Positions 9,940-19,764 of a stretch of DNA of 60,167 nucleotides are shown piece after piece. Positions within the stretch are counted from its first letter, which is position 1; each line of letters opens with the position of its first letter. The translations under genes and the position numbers were made by a program. The notes beneath the pieces are model-generated. The model saw only the letters and a list, made by a program, of their open reading frames with translations. It was not told the DNA's origin and made no database searches. The stretch is from an uncultured Clostridia bacterium (GTDB taxonomy: Bacteria; Bacillota; Clostridia; TANB77; CAG-508): NCBI GenBank assembly GCA_947628735.1, contig CANRAY010000006.1, forward strand, positions 1 through 60,167, read 5' to 3'.

Positions 9940-10752
9940 ATGAAGAAAAAATCAATTTATCAACTTATTTTATTTGTTATTATTCTAGTTATTCTTGTAG
10001 TAGAAGGTTTTATTTTTGCGTCGCTAATAAATATCAACTTATATATATTAAATTCAGAGCAAAGTAATGAAATGGCTAATTTATTAAATACAAAAGGAGA
10101 ATTTTCAGATGACTGGAAAGATATAGAAACTTCAAAATCTATTAAATTTCTTGTTGAAGATCAAGAAACAAAACAACTAACAGCTTATTATACTTATAAT
10201 AATTCTATGAAGAATGAATGGGGAGAATACACATGTCCTTTTACACTAGAACAATATGGAATGGAATGTGTTGGAATACAAGGAAACCTTCTTTATTGTA
10301 GTATTATGGGAATTTCTGTTTTAATATTTGCATTTGTATTTTATTTTACCTCTTCTGGCAAATCTATTACTCGTAGATGTAAACAATTACTATGGGGTAT
10401 AGTTGCTATAGCATTACAATTTTTTGTTTTAGGTTTAGGTGCTTATATATTTAAACGTCCAATAAGATCAATACAAATATATTTTCTAGGAATAGTATTA
10501 TCAATTTACTTAATTAGCTATATATATAGTTTGAAAAATAAAGCATTTTGGATTCCAATAGTATCTATTATTCCAATATTTATTATATCTATATGGATAA
10601 ATCCAGTTTATGAGAATTTTATGATACCATATTTTATTATATCAGCAATTGGAAGTAGTACAGGATATTTTATGCAACGTAGAAAGAAAATAAACAAGAG
10701 TATTTGGATTTTTTATATTGTATTGTTAGTGTTAAGTATTTTGCGGAAGTAA
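9940..10752 (+). CDS. Polytopic membrane protein, unknown function
   Basis: Not recognised. The 270 residues start with a signal-anchor helix (residues 7-30), then about 80 extracytoplasmic residues, then six or seven membrane helices. The penultimate sense codon is CGG (10744-10746), one of only seven in-frame CGG codons in the low-GC genes here. Reading it as arginine gives an end at 10752. If C10744 were skipped, as seems to happen at the six other sites, translation would continue ILGSNMLAFF straight into the next ORF and make one protein of about 497 residues. Confidence 0.7.
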   Translation: MKKKSIYQLILFVIILVILVVEGFIFASLININLYILNSEQSNEMANLLNTKGEFSDDWKDIETSKSIKFLVEDQETKQLTAYYTYNNSMKNEWGEYTCPFTLEQYGMECVGIQGNLLYCSIMGISVLIFAFVFYFTSSGKSITRRCKQLLWGIVAIALQFFVLGLGAYIFKRPIRSIQIYFLGIVLSIYLISYIYSLKNKAFWIPIVSIIPIFIISIWINPVYENFMIPYFIISAIGSSTGYFMQRRKKINKSIWIFYIVLLVLSILRK

Positions 10753-10753
10753 C

Positions 10754-11434
10754 ATGTTAGCTTTCTTTGAAATAAATTCATATACTATGGCTATTTTTGA
10801 AATCTGTAAAAATACATGGTATATTTTTGCAATCAGTATTGTACTATTGATAATTTATGCTATTTTATTTAAATGTGGAAAAATAAAAGCAGAGTTACCA
10901 AAGCCAAGTAAAAAGAAAAATATTATAGAGAGTGTTATTCTTGCTATAATTTTAATTCTTGTATTATGTGGAATGGGAGAATTAAGGGTCAAAGAGAAAA
11001 TAGTGGAATCTGCTCATAAAGAGACGATAAAACAATATGATTATGAAATACGCGAAAAGAAAACAGTAGATAGATTTGGAGATGAAAATACAGAAAATAT
11101 TTTATATTATACTATTAATTCTGGAAAAGATTGGACTAAGGTACCTTCAGATATGAGTATTAATGTATTGGAATTGCAGGAAGGTACTTATCAGATAGAT
11201 GATAAAAAAATAATTTTTGCGATTACTAGTGGAAGATATGTAAATATCTGTTATCAAAATGATGAAAAAGGACTTTCATGGACTAATTGTATGTTAGAAT
11301 CAGTTATAAATGATGCAGAAGTAGAACAAATTAAGTTTACAGATAATAAAAATGGCAAAATTGTTATTAAGACTTCACCAATGGACAAAATAACATTAGT
11401 TACAACAAATGGAGGAAAGACTTGGAAAAAGTAA
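10754..11434 (+). CDS. Membrane protein with Asp-box-like beta repeats
   Basis: The 226 residues have two N-terminal membrane helices (about 16-36 and 55-75) and an extracytoplasmic beta domain. Two motifs, TINSGKDWT near residue 127 and TTNGGKTWKK at the end, resemble the Asp-box/BNR motif SxDxGxTW of sialidase-like propellers, but two copies alone cannot make a propeller. The ATG follows the preceding stop by one base with only a weak GGAAG ribosome site, so it is either translationally coupled or fused to it by a +1 shift at CGG 10744. Function unknown. Confidence 0.7.
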   Translation: MLAFFEINSYTMAIFEICKNTWYIFAISIVLLIIYAILFKCGKIKAELPKPSKKKNIIESVILAIILILVLCGMGELRVKEKIVESAHKETIKQYDYEIREKKTVDRFGDENTENILYYTINSGKDWTKVPSDMSINVLELQEGTYQIDDKKIIFAITSGRYVNICYQNDEKGLSWTNCMLESVINDAEVEQIKFTDNKNGKIVIKTSPMDKITLVTTNGGKTWKK

Positions 11435-11458
11435 TAGAAAAGAAAGAAGGGAGTTTGG

Positions 11459-12082
11459 ATGAAGAAACTTATGTGGGTATTCATTAGTATTTTAATTCTT
11501 ATTATAATTGGAATCATAATAGTTGTATGTATTAATGCTTATGTAACTGGTTATTCAGAGCCAAGAATTAAAACTAATTATGAAGATTTTCCTAAAGTAG
11601 GAGCTATTTTAGTTTTAGGTTGTGAAGTAAAGGATGATGGAAGTTTAAGTTTAATGTTGAGAGATAGATTAAATAAAGGAATAGAGGCATATCAAAATGG
11701 AATTTCTTCGAAAATTATTGTATCTGGCGATAATCGCTCAGAAAGTAATACAGAAGTAAATGTAATGAAACAATATCTGTTAGATAATCAAGTAAAAGAA
11801 GAAGATATTATTATGGATAGTGCGGGATATTCTACATATGACAGTATGTATCGTTTGAAGGAGATTTTTCATGTAGATAAATGTGTTATTATTACGCAGA
11901 AATATCATTTATATAGAGCTATTTATATCGGTAGTCAATTGGGAATTGATAGTTATGGAATTGCTTCTGAGGGAGATCAATATGATGGTCAATGGGTAAG
12001 AGATTTCAGAGAAGTTTTAGCTAGAAATAAGGATTTTGTAAAATGTATTTTTAGACCAGAAGCAAGTAGTATGGAACAATGA
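11459..12082 (+). CDS. DUF218 / SanA-YdcF-type membrane protein
   Basis: Protein of 207 residues with an N-terminal membrane anchor (residues 5-28) and a DUF218 domain: GAILVLGCEVKDDGSLSLML, IIVSGDNRSESNTEV, DSAGYSTYDSM and VIITQKYHLYRAIYIG. SanA/ElyC relatives affect envelope integrity and peptidoglycan precursor handling; the biochemical activity is unsettled. ATG 11459 follows GAAGGGAG. It forms a same-strand run with the two membrane ORFs before it. Confidence 0.85.
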   Translation: MKKLMWVFISILILIIIGIIIVVCINAYVTGYSEPRIKTNYEDFPKVGAILVLGCEVKDDGSLSLMLRDRLNKGIEAYQNGISSKIIVSGDNRSESNTEVNVMKQYLLDNQVKEEDIIMDSAGYSTYDSMYRLKEIFHVDKCVIITQKYHLYRAIYIGSQLGIDSYGIASEGDQYDGQWVRDFREVLARNKDFVKCIFRPEASSMEQ

Positions 12083-12155
12083 TACAATATATTTACAATA
12101 ATAAAATTTATTATTATAGGGATATAACGAAACTTAAGAAAAGGAGATTTAAAGT

Positions 12156-14433
12156 ATGAGAAAACAACTAAACATGAATGGCTGTAAGAAAGAAAATTTT
12201 TTACAACAAAGAAAAGAACGGAATAACTTTAATAGCATTAGTAGTAACAATAGTAATCTTAATTATTTTAGCAGTAATAAGTATTAATGCCATATTGGGA
12301 GAAGATGGACTAATAGCAAGTGCAGAAAGAGGAAGCATAGAGCATACTCATGCAACAGTGTGGGAAGCAATGGAGATGGAGTACTCAAATTATTGGATAG
12401 ATAAAGTAATGCTAGGAGGAAATTTAGTTACATATTTGCAAGACTCAGGTATCATAGAAGAAGAATTAAAAGGAGCAGGATATGTAATAAATGTAGAGAA
12501 ACTATTAGGAACAAGAATGTCATTAGGAAATGGAACAGATGGAGAAAATGATGTATACAAACTAGAAGAAGTAATAAATGGAACGAAATATAGTGTAAAA
12601 TACTATGGTCCAAGTGGAAATAGAGAGTTAGGAATATTAGGGGATAGTATAAGTAGTTTAGTAGAAAGTGACAATCCAAATTTTGAAATAACGAAGGAAG
12701 TAACATCTAAACCAATCAAAGGAGATTACTATACAGTAGGAGATACTATAGAATATACAATTACAGCAACAAATAAAGGAGATGTTACAATAAAAGATAT
12801 ACAAATAACAGATACGTTAACGGCAGGAAGTGGAACATATAAACCAGGAGATGAACATTTAGTATTATCTAAAGGAAACAGTGAAAAAATAGGAGCAAAA
12901 GATGGTTGCTGGACGATAAGTTCATTAGATTCGCAAGAAACAGCAACTATCATTTATACATATACAGTACAACAAAAGGATATAGAAGCAGGAAAGATAG
13001 TAGATAATGTGATAACTAAATTAGAAGGAGTACCACAGCCAACTGTACCAAGAGGACATAAGATACCAGAAGTAGAAGTACCAACAGTACCAGAAGAAAA
13101 ACCAAATAGAATAAAAAAACCATCAGGCGGAGGCAATAATTGTTTAACTTCAGATAATTGGGAATTATCTGAATATACTAATAGTAATATTAGAGAATTA
13201 ATTGAATCTTGGGAAGGTGATTATCTGTTAAACATATATAAAGTAGCAGATTTTAACAATGAAACAGAAAAATTTAAATATATTGAAGGATTAGACACAT
13301 ATTTGGATAGTCAAGGATACACAGATATTAAATATAAATATGGATTAGGATATTTGAATAAAGAAGAAGTAGAAATTTTTACAACAACAATAGAAGATTA
13401 CATTTTACAAAATGAAATAGAACCATGTATGCAATTAAATCCAGGAGATAGAATTGAGCCACAAGAAAAATGGAGTCCAGAAGGGGAAAAATATGAGAAT
13501 GGAATATATAAAGATTACCCTTACGGAGGTATGTATTTATGTGTTTTTAATACGGCATATTCTGAAACGTATACTATAACTAGTCCATCAGAACTAGTTG
13601 AATTACCATTTTTTGTGTATGATGAAGATAGTGACGATGGAGAATTTAACTGTAATTTTGGATATTTTATAACAATGGGTGGATTGATGATATCTAGAGA
13701 AAATAATATAAATATAACAAGTACTATGGAAGAATTGCCTGAAGGTAATGCAGAGACAGTAATATATAAAGTAACAGCAACTATAGATGGACGAGTAGAA
13801 TATTCAAATATAGATAGTATAATATTTGAAGAATCAGGAACAAAAGAAATAACATTTGAAGGTATACCTACAGGTTCAGAGGTTACAATAGAACAAATAT
13901 ATACTGGAACATATAGCGATTGTATTACAGATAAACAGAAAACAGTTCATTTAGATTCTACATCTCCTGGAGATATATCATTTACTAATAGATATAATGA
14001 GCGCTTAATAAGAGGAGGCAGTTTAAAAAATAGTTTTATGTTTAATGATGAAGGACGTTGGGACTGGATACAAGAAAATATAGGATATAATAATTGTGGA
14101 TTAGAAATAGAAGAAGAGTTTAATAGTTGGACAAAACATATTAGAATATTTAGTAACGAAAGTGCTGAGCCAAGATATATAAGAGCTAAAGTATTTTGGG
14201 ATGATATGCATAATATTGAATGTTCTAGTGAAAAATGGACACAAGGTGATGATGGATATTATTATTATAATATGATTTTAGGAACAGATGAAAATGCTGA
14301 TGGATTGTTGGCTCAAATAAAAAATATTGAAGAAGATCCGGATGTAGGAGAACAATTTAATGTTATAGTAGTGTATGAAACAGTACCTATTCAAATGAAT
14401 GATGATGGTCCATATGCAAATTGGAATATGTAA
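12156..14433 (+). CDS. Pilin-leader adhesin A; start and body joined by +1 shift at CGG 12219
   Basis: AAGGAGAT (12141-12148) places the start at ATG 12156, which opens frame 0 (MRKQLNMNGCKKENF). The body, GITLIALVVTIVILIILAVI onward, is in frame 1 from 12220. In-frame CGG at 12219-12221 is the junction: skipping C12219 gives RKE-GITL, restoring the invariant glycine of the leader. The frame-1 ATG at 12178 has no ribosome site. The body then has a conserved module (GEDGLIASAERGSIEHTHAT), a DUF11-like repeat domain, a GHKIP junction at 13054-13068, a SpaA/Cna-B-like region, and a C-terminal domain ending DDGPYANWNM, possibly camelysin/TasA-like. No Glu5, LPxTG or C-terminal membrane helix. Probably an exported surface or fibre protein. 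Confidence 0.72.
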
Positions 14434-14481
14434 ATATAGTCTAGACATATCAAGAAAAATGTAATATAATTTAATTCTTAT

Positions 14482-14530
14482 AAAAATAGTATTTTTGAAG
14501 GCAGTATTGCTTATCAAGAATGCTATTTTT
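14482..14530 (+). terminator. Probable terminator after adhesin A
   Basis: Arms 14482-14493 and 14519-14530 pair with one G-T wobble and end in TTTTT. The loop is long (25 bases), so strength is uncertain. Confidence 0.5.
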
Positions 14531-14571
14531 ATGCGGTCAAAAATATGCAAAAAGAATGGAAGGATGAAAAA

Positions 14572-15938
14572 ATGGAAAATGAATTAGGAACAGAAAAAAT
14601 AGGAAAATTAATCAGAAAATTCGCTATCCCTTGTATTTTTTCTTTAATTATTAGTGCGTTATATAATATAGTGGATCAAATTTTTATTGGTCAAAGTGTA
14701 GGTCCTATAGGAAATACAGCAACTAATATTGTATTTCCAATTACAGTAATTGCTATGGCATTTTCACTTATGATAGGAGATGGTGCAGCAGCCTTTTTGA
14801 GTTTGAGTTTGGGAAGAAAAGATACAAAAAATGCTAGCAAAGGAATTGCAAGTAGTATTGTTGCTATTTCTGTTATTAGTATTATTTTTGTTATAATTGG
14901 ATTTTTATGTAAAGATTTATTATTAAAATTGTTGGTGTTACAGAGGCAAGTTATCAATATTCTAATGATTATATGACATGGATATTAATAGGTTTTCCAG
15001 CATTTATGATAGGAAACATGATGAATTCTAGTATTCGTGCAGATGGTTCTCCTAGATATGCTATGGCATCAATGGTAACAGGTTGTATAACAAATCTTAT
15101 TTTAGACCCAATTGCTATTTTTGTATTAGGCTGGGGAGTACAGGGAGCTGCTATTGCAACAGTTATTGGACAAATCTTAACTTTTGTTATTAGTATTATT
15201 TATATTAAAAAATTTAAATCTATTGAAATAAAGAAAGAAGACTTCAAAGTTAATTTTAAAATTTTAGGAAAGATATGTTCTTTAGGTGCATCTAGTTTTA
15301 TTACTCAAATTTCTATTACAATTGTCATAATTACAATGAATCATATTTTAGGAATTTATGGTGCACAGTCTGAATATGGAAGTGATATTCCAATTGCAGC
15401 GTTAGGAATTGTTATGAAAGTAAATCAAATTATTACTTCAGTTGTTGTTGGTATTGGTGTTGGAGCACAACCAATTATAGGATATAATTATGGAGCACAA
15501 AAATATGATAGAGTAAAAAAAGCATATACAATTTCATTAATAACTGCTATAATTGTAACAGCTATAGCAACATTAATATTCCAATTATGTCCTCAAATTA
15601 TTATTAATTTGTTTGGTCAAGGAAATGAGATATATAATGAATTTGCACAAAGATGTTTTAAAGAATTTTTGATATTTACAATTTTCCAAGGAGTACAAAT
15701 TACAACTAGTATTTTTTTACAATCAATTGGAAAACCGGTAAAATCTGCAATTCTATCATTATCAAGACAAATACTATTTTTAGTTCCAGCAATGATTATT
15801 TTACCAATGATTTGGAAGATAGATGGAGTATTACGATCTGGACCAACGGCTGATGCTATGGCATTTATATTAGCAATATGTTTCATTATTTTTGAATTTA
15901 AAAGTATGAAAAAATTGGAGGAAGATAAAAATGAATAA
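14572..15938 (+). CDS. MATE-family efflux transporter, interrupted by a -1 frame change near 14925
   Basis: Multidrug/toxin exporter of the MATE (DinF/NorM-like) family: KLIRKFAIPCIFSLIISALY, IVDQIFIGQSVG and SIRADGSPRYAMAS are typical. The first frame (from ATG 14572, supported by GGAAGGA) stops at 14976. The continuation DLLLK-IVGVTEASYQYSNDY lies in another frame, so one base is missing within AAAA 14925-14928, or the ribosome slips back on A-AAA. This is the only frame break in the window that is not a +1 shift at CGG. Sequencing error, true pseudogene or -1 slippage cannot be told apart here. The end overlaps the next gene by 8 bases. Confidence 0.75.
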
Positions 15939-16545
15939 TGTTGTCATTACAATTGGTAGAGAATTTGGAAGTGGTGGAAAATACATTGGAGAAGAAGTGG
16001 CTAAAAAATTAAATATTAAATTTTATGATAAAGAATTGATAGAAAGGGTAGCAAAAGAAGAAAATATTTATCAGTCTATTTTAGAGAAAAATGATGAAAA
16101 AAATATAAAAAATTTTTGGTATACAATGACAATGTCTTCTCTTTCAAGTACAGATAGTGTTAATTCATTTAGTGATTTGCCATTTAATGAACAAATCTTT
16201 TTGAAACAAGCAAAAGTTATACAAAATATTGCGAAAAATGAATCTTGTGTTATTATAGGAAGATGTTCTAATATTCTTTTAAAAGACTATCCAAATGTAA
16301 AAAATATATTTGTTTATGCTTCAGATATGAATTTTAAAATAAAAAGAAAAATAGAATTTTCTAATTTATCTGAAAAAGAAGCTATGCGTAGAATAATTAA
16401 AATCGATAAACAAAGAGCATCTTATTATAATTATTTTACAAATGAAAAATGGGGAAATAGAAGTGGATATGATCTTATGATTGATACTTCTAAAATAGGA
16501 ATAGAAAATACGATAAATTTGATTGTAGAATATGCAAAGATGTGA
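15931..16545 (+). CDS. Cytidylate kinase-like family protein
   Basis: Protein of 204 residues. VVITIGREFGSGGKYIGEEV is the P-loop form of the cytidylate-kinase-like group, followed by YDKELIERVAKEE and CVIIGRCSNILLKDY. This group is widespread in clostridia beside transporters; its substrate is not established and it is distinct from Cmk. It overlaps the end of the MATE gene, so it is probably translationally coupled to it. Confidence 0.82.
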   Translation: MNNVVITIGREFGSGGKYIGEEVAKKLNIKFYDKELIERVAKEENIYQSILEKNDEKNIKNFWYTMTMSSLSSTDSVNSFSDLPFNEQIFLKQAKVIQNIAKNESCVIIGRCSNILLKDYPNVKNIFVYASDMNFKIKRKIEFSNLSEKEAMRRIIKIDKQRASYYNYFTNEKWGNRSGYDLMIDTSKIGIENTINLIVEYAKM

Positions 16546-16635
16546 TAGAATAAATCTTGTCAAAATGTTGAACCTCTTTTTGACGTTTTGATGTAAACAC
16601 CTTGGCGAATAATTTGAAAAGGGGGGAATTAAAGC

Positions 16636-16890
16636 ATGTCAGGAAGATCTGAAACCTTTGAAAAATCGCACGAAGAGCGGATGTTGGATCTGATTGAAGA
16701 GGTATTTGATACCAGATCGGTACCGTGGAGAAGAATTCCATGTAGCCGTTATAAGTATCAAGAACTTATCTTGGGTTTGCAAGAAATCTTCGATACAACC
16801 GGATTTGGCGACGCAGATAGATGCGAGATTCAGGACAATTGCATTCCGAACATTATGCAAGCGTACGAAGAACTGCAAGAGATGATTTAG
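16636..16890 (+). CDS. Small GC-richer hypothetical protein
   Basis: Not recognised. The 84 residues are soluble and charged (FEKSHEERMLDLIEEVF, DDxC-poor, no membrane segment). AAAAGGGGGG at 16616-16625 supports ATG 16636. Base composition is visibly richer in G and C than the flanks and uses codons such as CAC, ACC, GCG and CGG. CGG at 16678-16680 is in frame; a +1 shift there would stop after four codons, so here CGG must be read normally if the gene is expressed. Its own terminator follows. It looks like a separately acquired single-gene cassette. Confidence 0.6.
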   Translation: MSGRSETFEKSHEERMLDLIEEVFDTRSVPWRRIPCSRYKYQELILGLQEIFDTTGFGDADRCEIQDNCIPNIMQAYEELQEMI

Positions 16891-16916
16891 TAAGAAGGTT
16901 TTATTTACCTGACAGA

Positions 16917-16947
16917 AGAAGGCGTCTGTTATGACGCCTTCTTTTTT
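16917..16947 (+). terminator. Strong terminator after the 84-residue gene
   Basis: GAAGGCGTC and GACGCCTTC flank a TGTTAT loop, followed by seven T. Confidence 0.93.
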
Positions 16948-17038
16948 TGTAATAAAAATGTAATTAAATTGTAATATACAAAAATATTTGAGTTGTTATA
17001 TAATAAATATATATCTGAAAATAGGAGGAAAACCAAGG

Positions 17039-18491
17039 ATGAAGACTAAAAAGAGAGATATATGTGAAAAACAAATTTTTAATAAAAAAGAAAGTGGTAT
17101 AACATTAGTTGCATTAGTAGTAACAATAGTTATCTTAATTATATTAGCACTTATCAGCATTAGTGCAGTATTGGGAGAAAATGGATTGATTTTCAGAGCA
17201 GAAAGTTCAAGAGCTTTTCAAGCAAATGCAGAGGCACAAGATGCAGAAATAGCAAATAAAGCAGTGGAATATATAGATGAAATTATATATGATAATTCAG
17301 AAGCAGAAGAAGGAGTAGTTTCCATAAAAAAAGAAGTAATATCAACACCAAATGAAGGAACAAGCTATAAAGTAGGAGAAAAAATAAAATATAGAATTAC
17401 TGTGTTTAATAATACTGATACAAGAATAGAAAGTTTTGAAATAAAGGATGTTATAACATCAGGAAGTGGAACAACAGAAAAAACATTTACAAGTTTTACT
17501 AATCCAGAAGGACAAGAATATCTAGAAGCAGGAGCACAAGGATATATAGAATATGAGTATGAAGTAAAAGCAGATGATTTAGGAAAACCAATAAGTAATG
17601 TAGCAGAAGTATTAGAAACAGTACCACCAGTACCAAAAGGTCATAAAATACCACAGGTAGAGATACCGATAGAAGAGGTGGTGAATTATGGAAAATTTGA
17701 ACTTGTAAAACAAATTGATGGTTTTAAAGATGATGCTGTCTTTATATTTCATGTAAAAGCAGTTAAAGATGCTGAGGTATTAATTGATGAGATTGTTAAT
17801 TTAGAATTTTCAGCGGCAATGGCTAAAAATTTAGAATTTGGTCCTGTTCCATATGGAACAGAAGTAACAATAGAAGAAGTATATGAGAGTTGTTCTTATA
17901 AATGCGAAGGTTCTACTACACAGACATTTATTGTAAATGAAGATTTAAAAACAATAACTTTTACTAATAATGCAATAGAGTCAAATAAACGTGGAGGAGG
18001 AATTACAAATTCTTTTAATTATGTTTCTGGAAAGTGGAATTGGCAAGGAACACCAATGATTGATATTGGATATTTCGGCAAAGATAAGTATGAGATATTA
18101 AAAACTCGGAGGTTCCTTAGATATTACTCTTAACACTGTGGTTGATTTACAAGAAGAAGTTGATGATAATAATGATAAACATATAAAATTGAGTAGTGAT
18201 GTTAATTCTGAATTTCCAGCATATGTTAGAATTAAACTATTTTCACCAGATTATATACCTATAGATTTAGCATCAAATTTAAATTCAAAGTGGAAACCTG
18301 GAGAAAATGATGATTGGATATATTATGATGAGGCTTTGGGAGCTGGAAATATAACTAATGAACTAGTTGCTAAAATTGGTTTTCCAGAACAAGCTAAAGA
18401 AGGAGATCATTTTAATATAATTGTGGTTTATGAATATGTTCCAGCACAATATGATGACAATGGAAATCCATATGCTAATTGGAATGTGTAA
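17039..18491 (+). CDS. Pilin-leader adhesin B; +1 shift at CGG 18107
   Basis: ATG 17039 follows AGGAGGA (17023-17029). The leader is ESGITLVALVVTIVILIILA, then GENGLIFRAESS. A DUF11-like domain (about residues 105-200) ends at GHKIP (17639-17653). A Cna-B-like domain follows (FELVKQIDGFKDDAVFIF). Frame 2 stops at 18133 after an aberrant tail; skipping C18107 of in-frame CGG gives KT-G-GSLDITLNTVVDL in frame 0, which runs to 18491 and ends NPYANWNV, matching the end of adhesin A. An A5-to-A4 change at 18100-18104 would also restore frame. The C-terminal domain (VRIKLFSP, WIYYDEALGAG, FNIIVVYEYVP) may be camelysin/TasA-like. Confidence 0.75.
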
Positions 18492-18497
18492 CATAAG

Positions 18498-18539
18498 AAA
18501 TAGTATTTTAACAATTTTTGTTAAAATACTATTTTTTTG
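18498..18539 (+). terminator. Terminator after adhesin B
   Basis: Perfect 16-base arms 18498-18513 and 18519-18534 with a five-base loop, then TTTT. Confidence 0.9.
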
Positions 18540-18632
18540 TCAATTTTTTCCGATATCTCCAAAACATGAATAAATAATAAAACAAAAAATTAACATAATA
18601 TTTAGTGAAACATTAAAAAGGAGGAATTTTTT

Positions 18633-19697
18633 ATGAAAAAAATTGCTAGTATTATAACAATTATTATACTTTTGTCTTTTTCTATTTTTACATTAACAGT
18701 ATATGCAGATACATTAGATGCTATTAATGTTTCTATTGATAAAGATAAAATTCATCCAGGTGAAAGTATTATATTAAATGTAGCTTTTGGAGAAGATTTA
18801 GGAGCATATACAGTTGAAGTAGAATATGATAGTGATTTAGTAAAATTTGATTCTGCTGAAGGTGGATCTTCAAATGATACAGGTGATAAAGTAATTATTA
18901 CTTTCTATGATACAGAAGGAGGATCATCTCCTCGTAATAATATGCATGTTACATTTACAGCTAATACTGAAGGAATTACTACATCTAATCCAACTCAGTT
19001 TAAAGTAACAATGAGAGGAATGACAAGTCCAGATACACATACAAATTATGATGATATTACTCAACCATATACAAAAAGTTTTATTGTAGAGCCTCAATAT
19101 GAAGATTATAATATTGCACTTGATTACGATGGAAAAATTTTGCCAGAGCAAGAGAAAGAAATGACAATAACAATTACATCAGCTATGGGAAAAAATTATG
19201 AACATACTAGAATAAATGCTAATGTAACAGGTCCTACTGAAAGTGTTGTAAAACTTTTAGGAATAGATGATGACAGCATAGAACATGATATTATTCAAAG
19301 TGGATGGGGAAGCGATGAAGGAGATCCTGTAGGTGGTGAAGAAGTAGAAAAAATATTAAATGTAAGAGGATTATTTAGTAAAATTGGAACTTATGCACTT
19401 ACTTTAAGTTTAGTAGATAGAGATAATGCTGATCAGGTAATAGCAACTGAAACTTTTCCAATATTAGTAACAGAAACAACAACTCAGACACCAGACAATA
19501 ATGAACCAGAAAATTCTAATAAAGGTGAAACAGAAAAAGATGATTCAACTAAAGGCGAAACAGATAAAAATAACTCACAAGATAAGGAGCAACCAGAAAA
19601 AATGCCAGATACAGGCAATATGATTTACGTTTCTACAATTTGTTCTATTTTAGCTTTAGTAAGTATGTATGCTATTTTAAAAAAGAAATATTTATAA
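18633..19697 (+). CDS. Cell-wall-anchored cohesin-domain protein
   Basis: Signal peptide (residues 1-25, ending TVYA). A type I cohesin-like domain covers about residues 27-155: INVSIDKDKIHPGESIILNV, LGAYTVEVEYDSDLVKFD and MHVTFTANTEG match the fold. A second beta domain reaches about 285, then a Thr/Asn/Glu/Lys-rich linker. The C-terminus is a sorting signal: MPDTG (residues 324-328), hydrophobic stretch and KKKYL. Sortase is the next gene and a dockerin protein follows, so this is probably the scaffold that holds a dockerin enzyme on the wall. GGAGG precedes ATG 18633. The sorting motif is MPDTG, not canonical LPxTG. Confidence 0.87.
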   Translation: MKKIASIITIIILLSFSIFTLTVYADTLDAINVSIDKDKIHPGESIILNVAFGEDLGAYTVEVEYDSDLVKFDSAEGGSSNDTGDKVIITFYDTEGGSSPRNNMHVTFTANTEGITTSNPTQFKVTMRGMTSPDTHTNYDDITQPYTKSFIVEPQYEDYNIALDYDGKILPEQEKEMTITITSAMGKNYEHTRINANVTGPTESVVKLLGIDDDSIEHDIIQSGWGSDEGDPVGGEEVEKILNVRGLFSKIGTYALTLSLVDRDNADQVIATETFPILVTETTTQTPDNNEPENSNKGETEKDDSTKGETDKNNSQDKEQPEKMPDTGNMIYVSTICSILALVSMYAILKKKYL

Positions 19698-19703
19698 ATT
19701 AGG

Positions 19704-19740
19704 AATAAGAGATTTCTTGTATTTCAAGAAATCCCTTATT
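19704..19740 (+). other. RNA hairpin between cohesin and sortase genes
   Basis: Arms 19704-19719 and 19725-19740, 16 bases with a single internal mismatch and a five-base loop. There is no T-run, so it is not a classical terminator. It may stabilise or process the mRNA and set different levels of scaffold and sortase. Confidence 0.65.
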
Positions 19741-19764
19741 ACATAATACAAAGGGATTAATGTT

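Noticed and set aside
12195..12202. Phase variation by a T6 tract between the start codon and pilin leader of adhesin A
   Set aside because: A T5 version would restore frame, but in-frame CGG at 12219 explains the shift in the same way as five other sites; kept only as an alternative.
12178..14433. True type IV pilin or type II pseudopilin annotation for the leader proteins
   Set aside because: Glu5 is missing in all four, the proteins are very large and modular, and no pilus machinery is in the window.
16694..16885. Alternative ORF overlapping the 84-residue gene in another frame
   Set aside because: No ribosome site; the frame from ATG 16636 has AAAAGGGGGG and a more protein-like composition.
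18100..18104. A5 homopolymer error as the cause of the adhesin B frame change
   Set aside because: Possible, but the in-frame CGG three bases later gives a good joint (KT-G-GSLDITL) and matches the common pattern.
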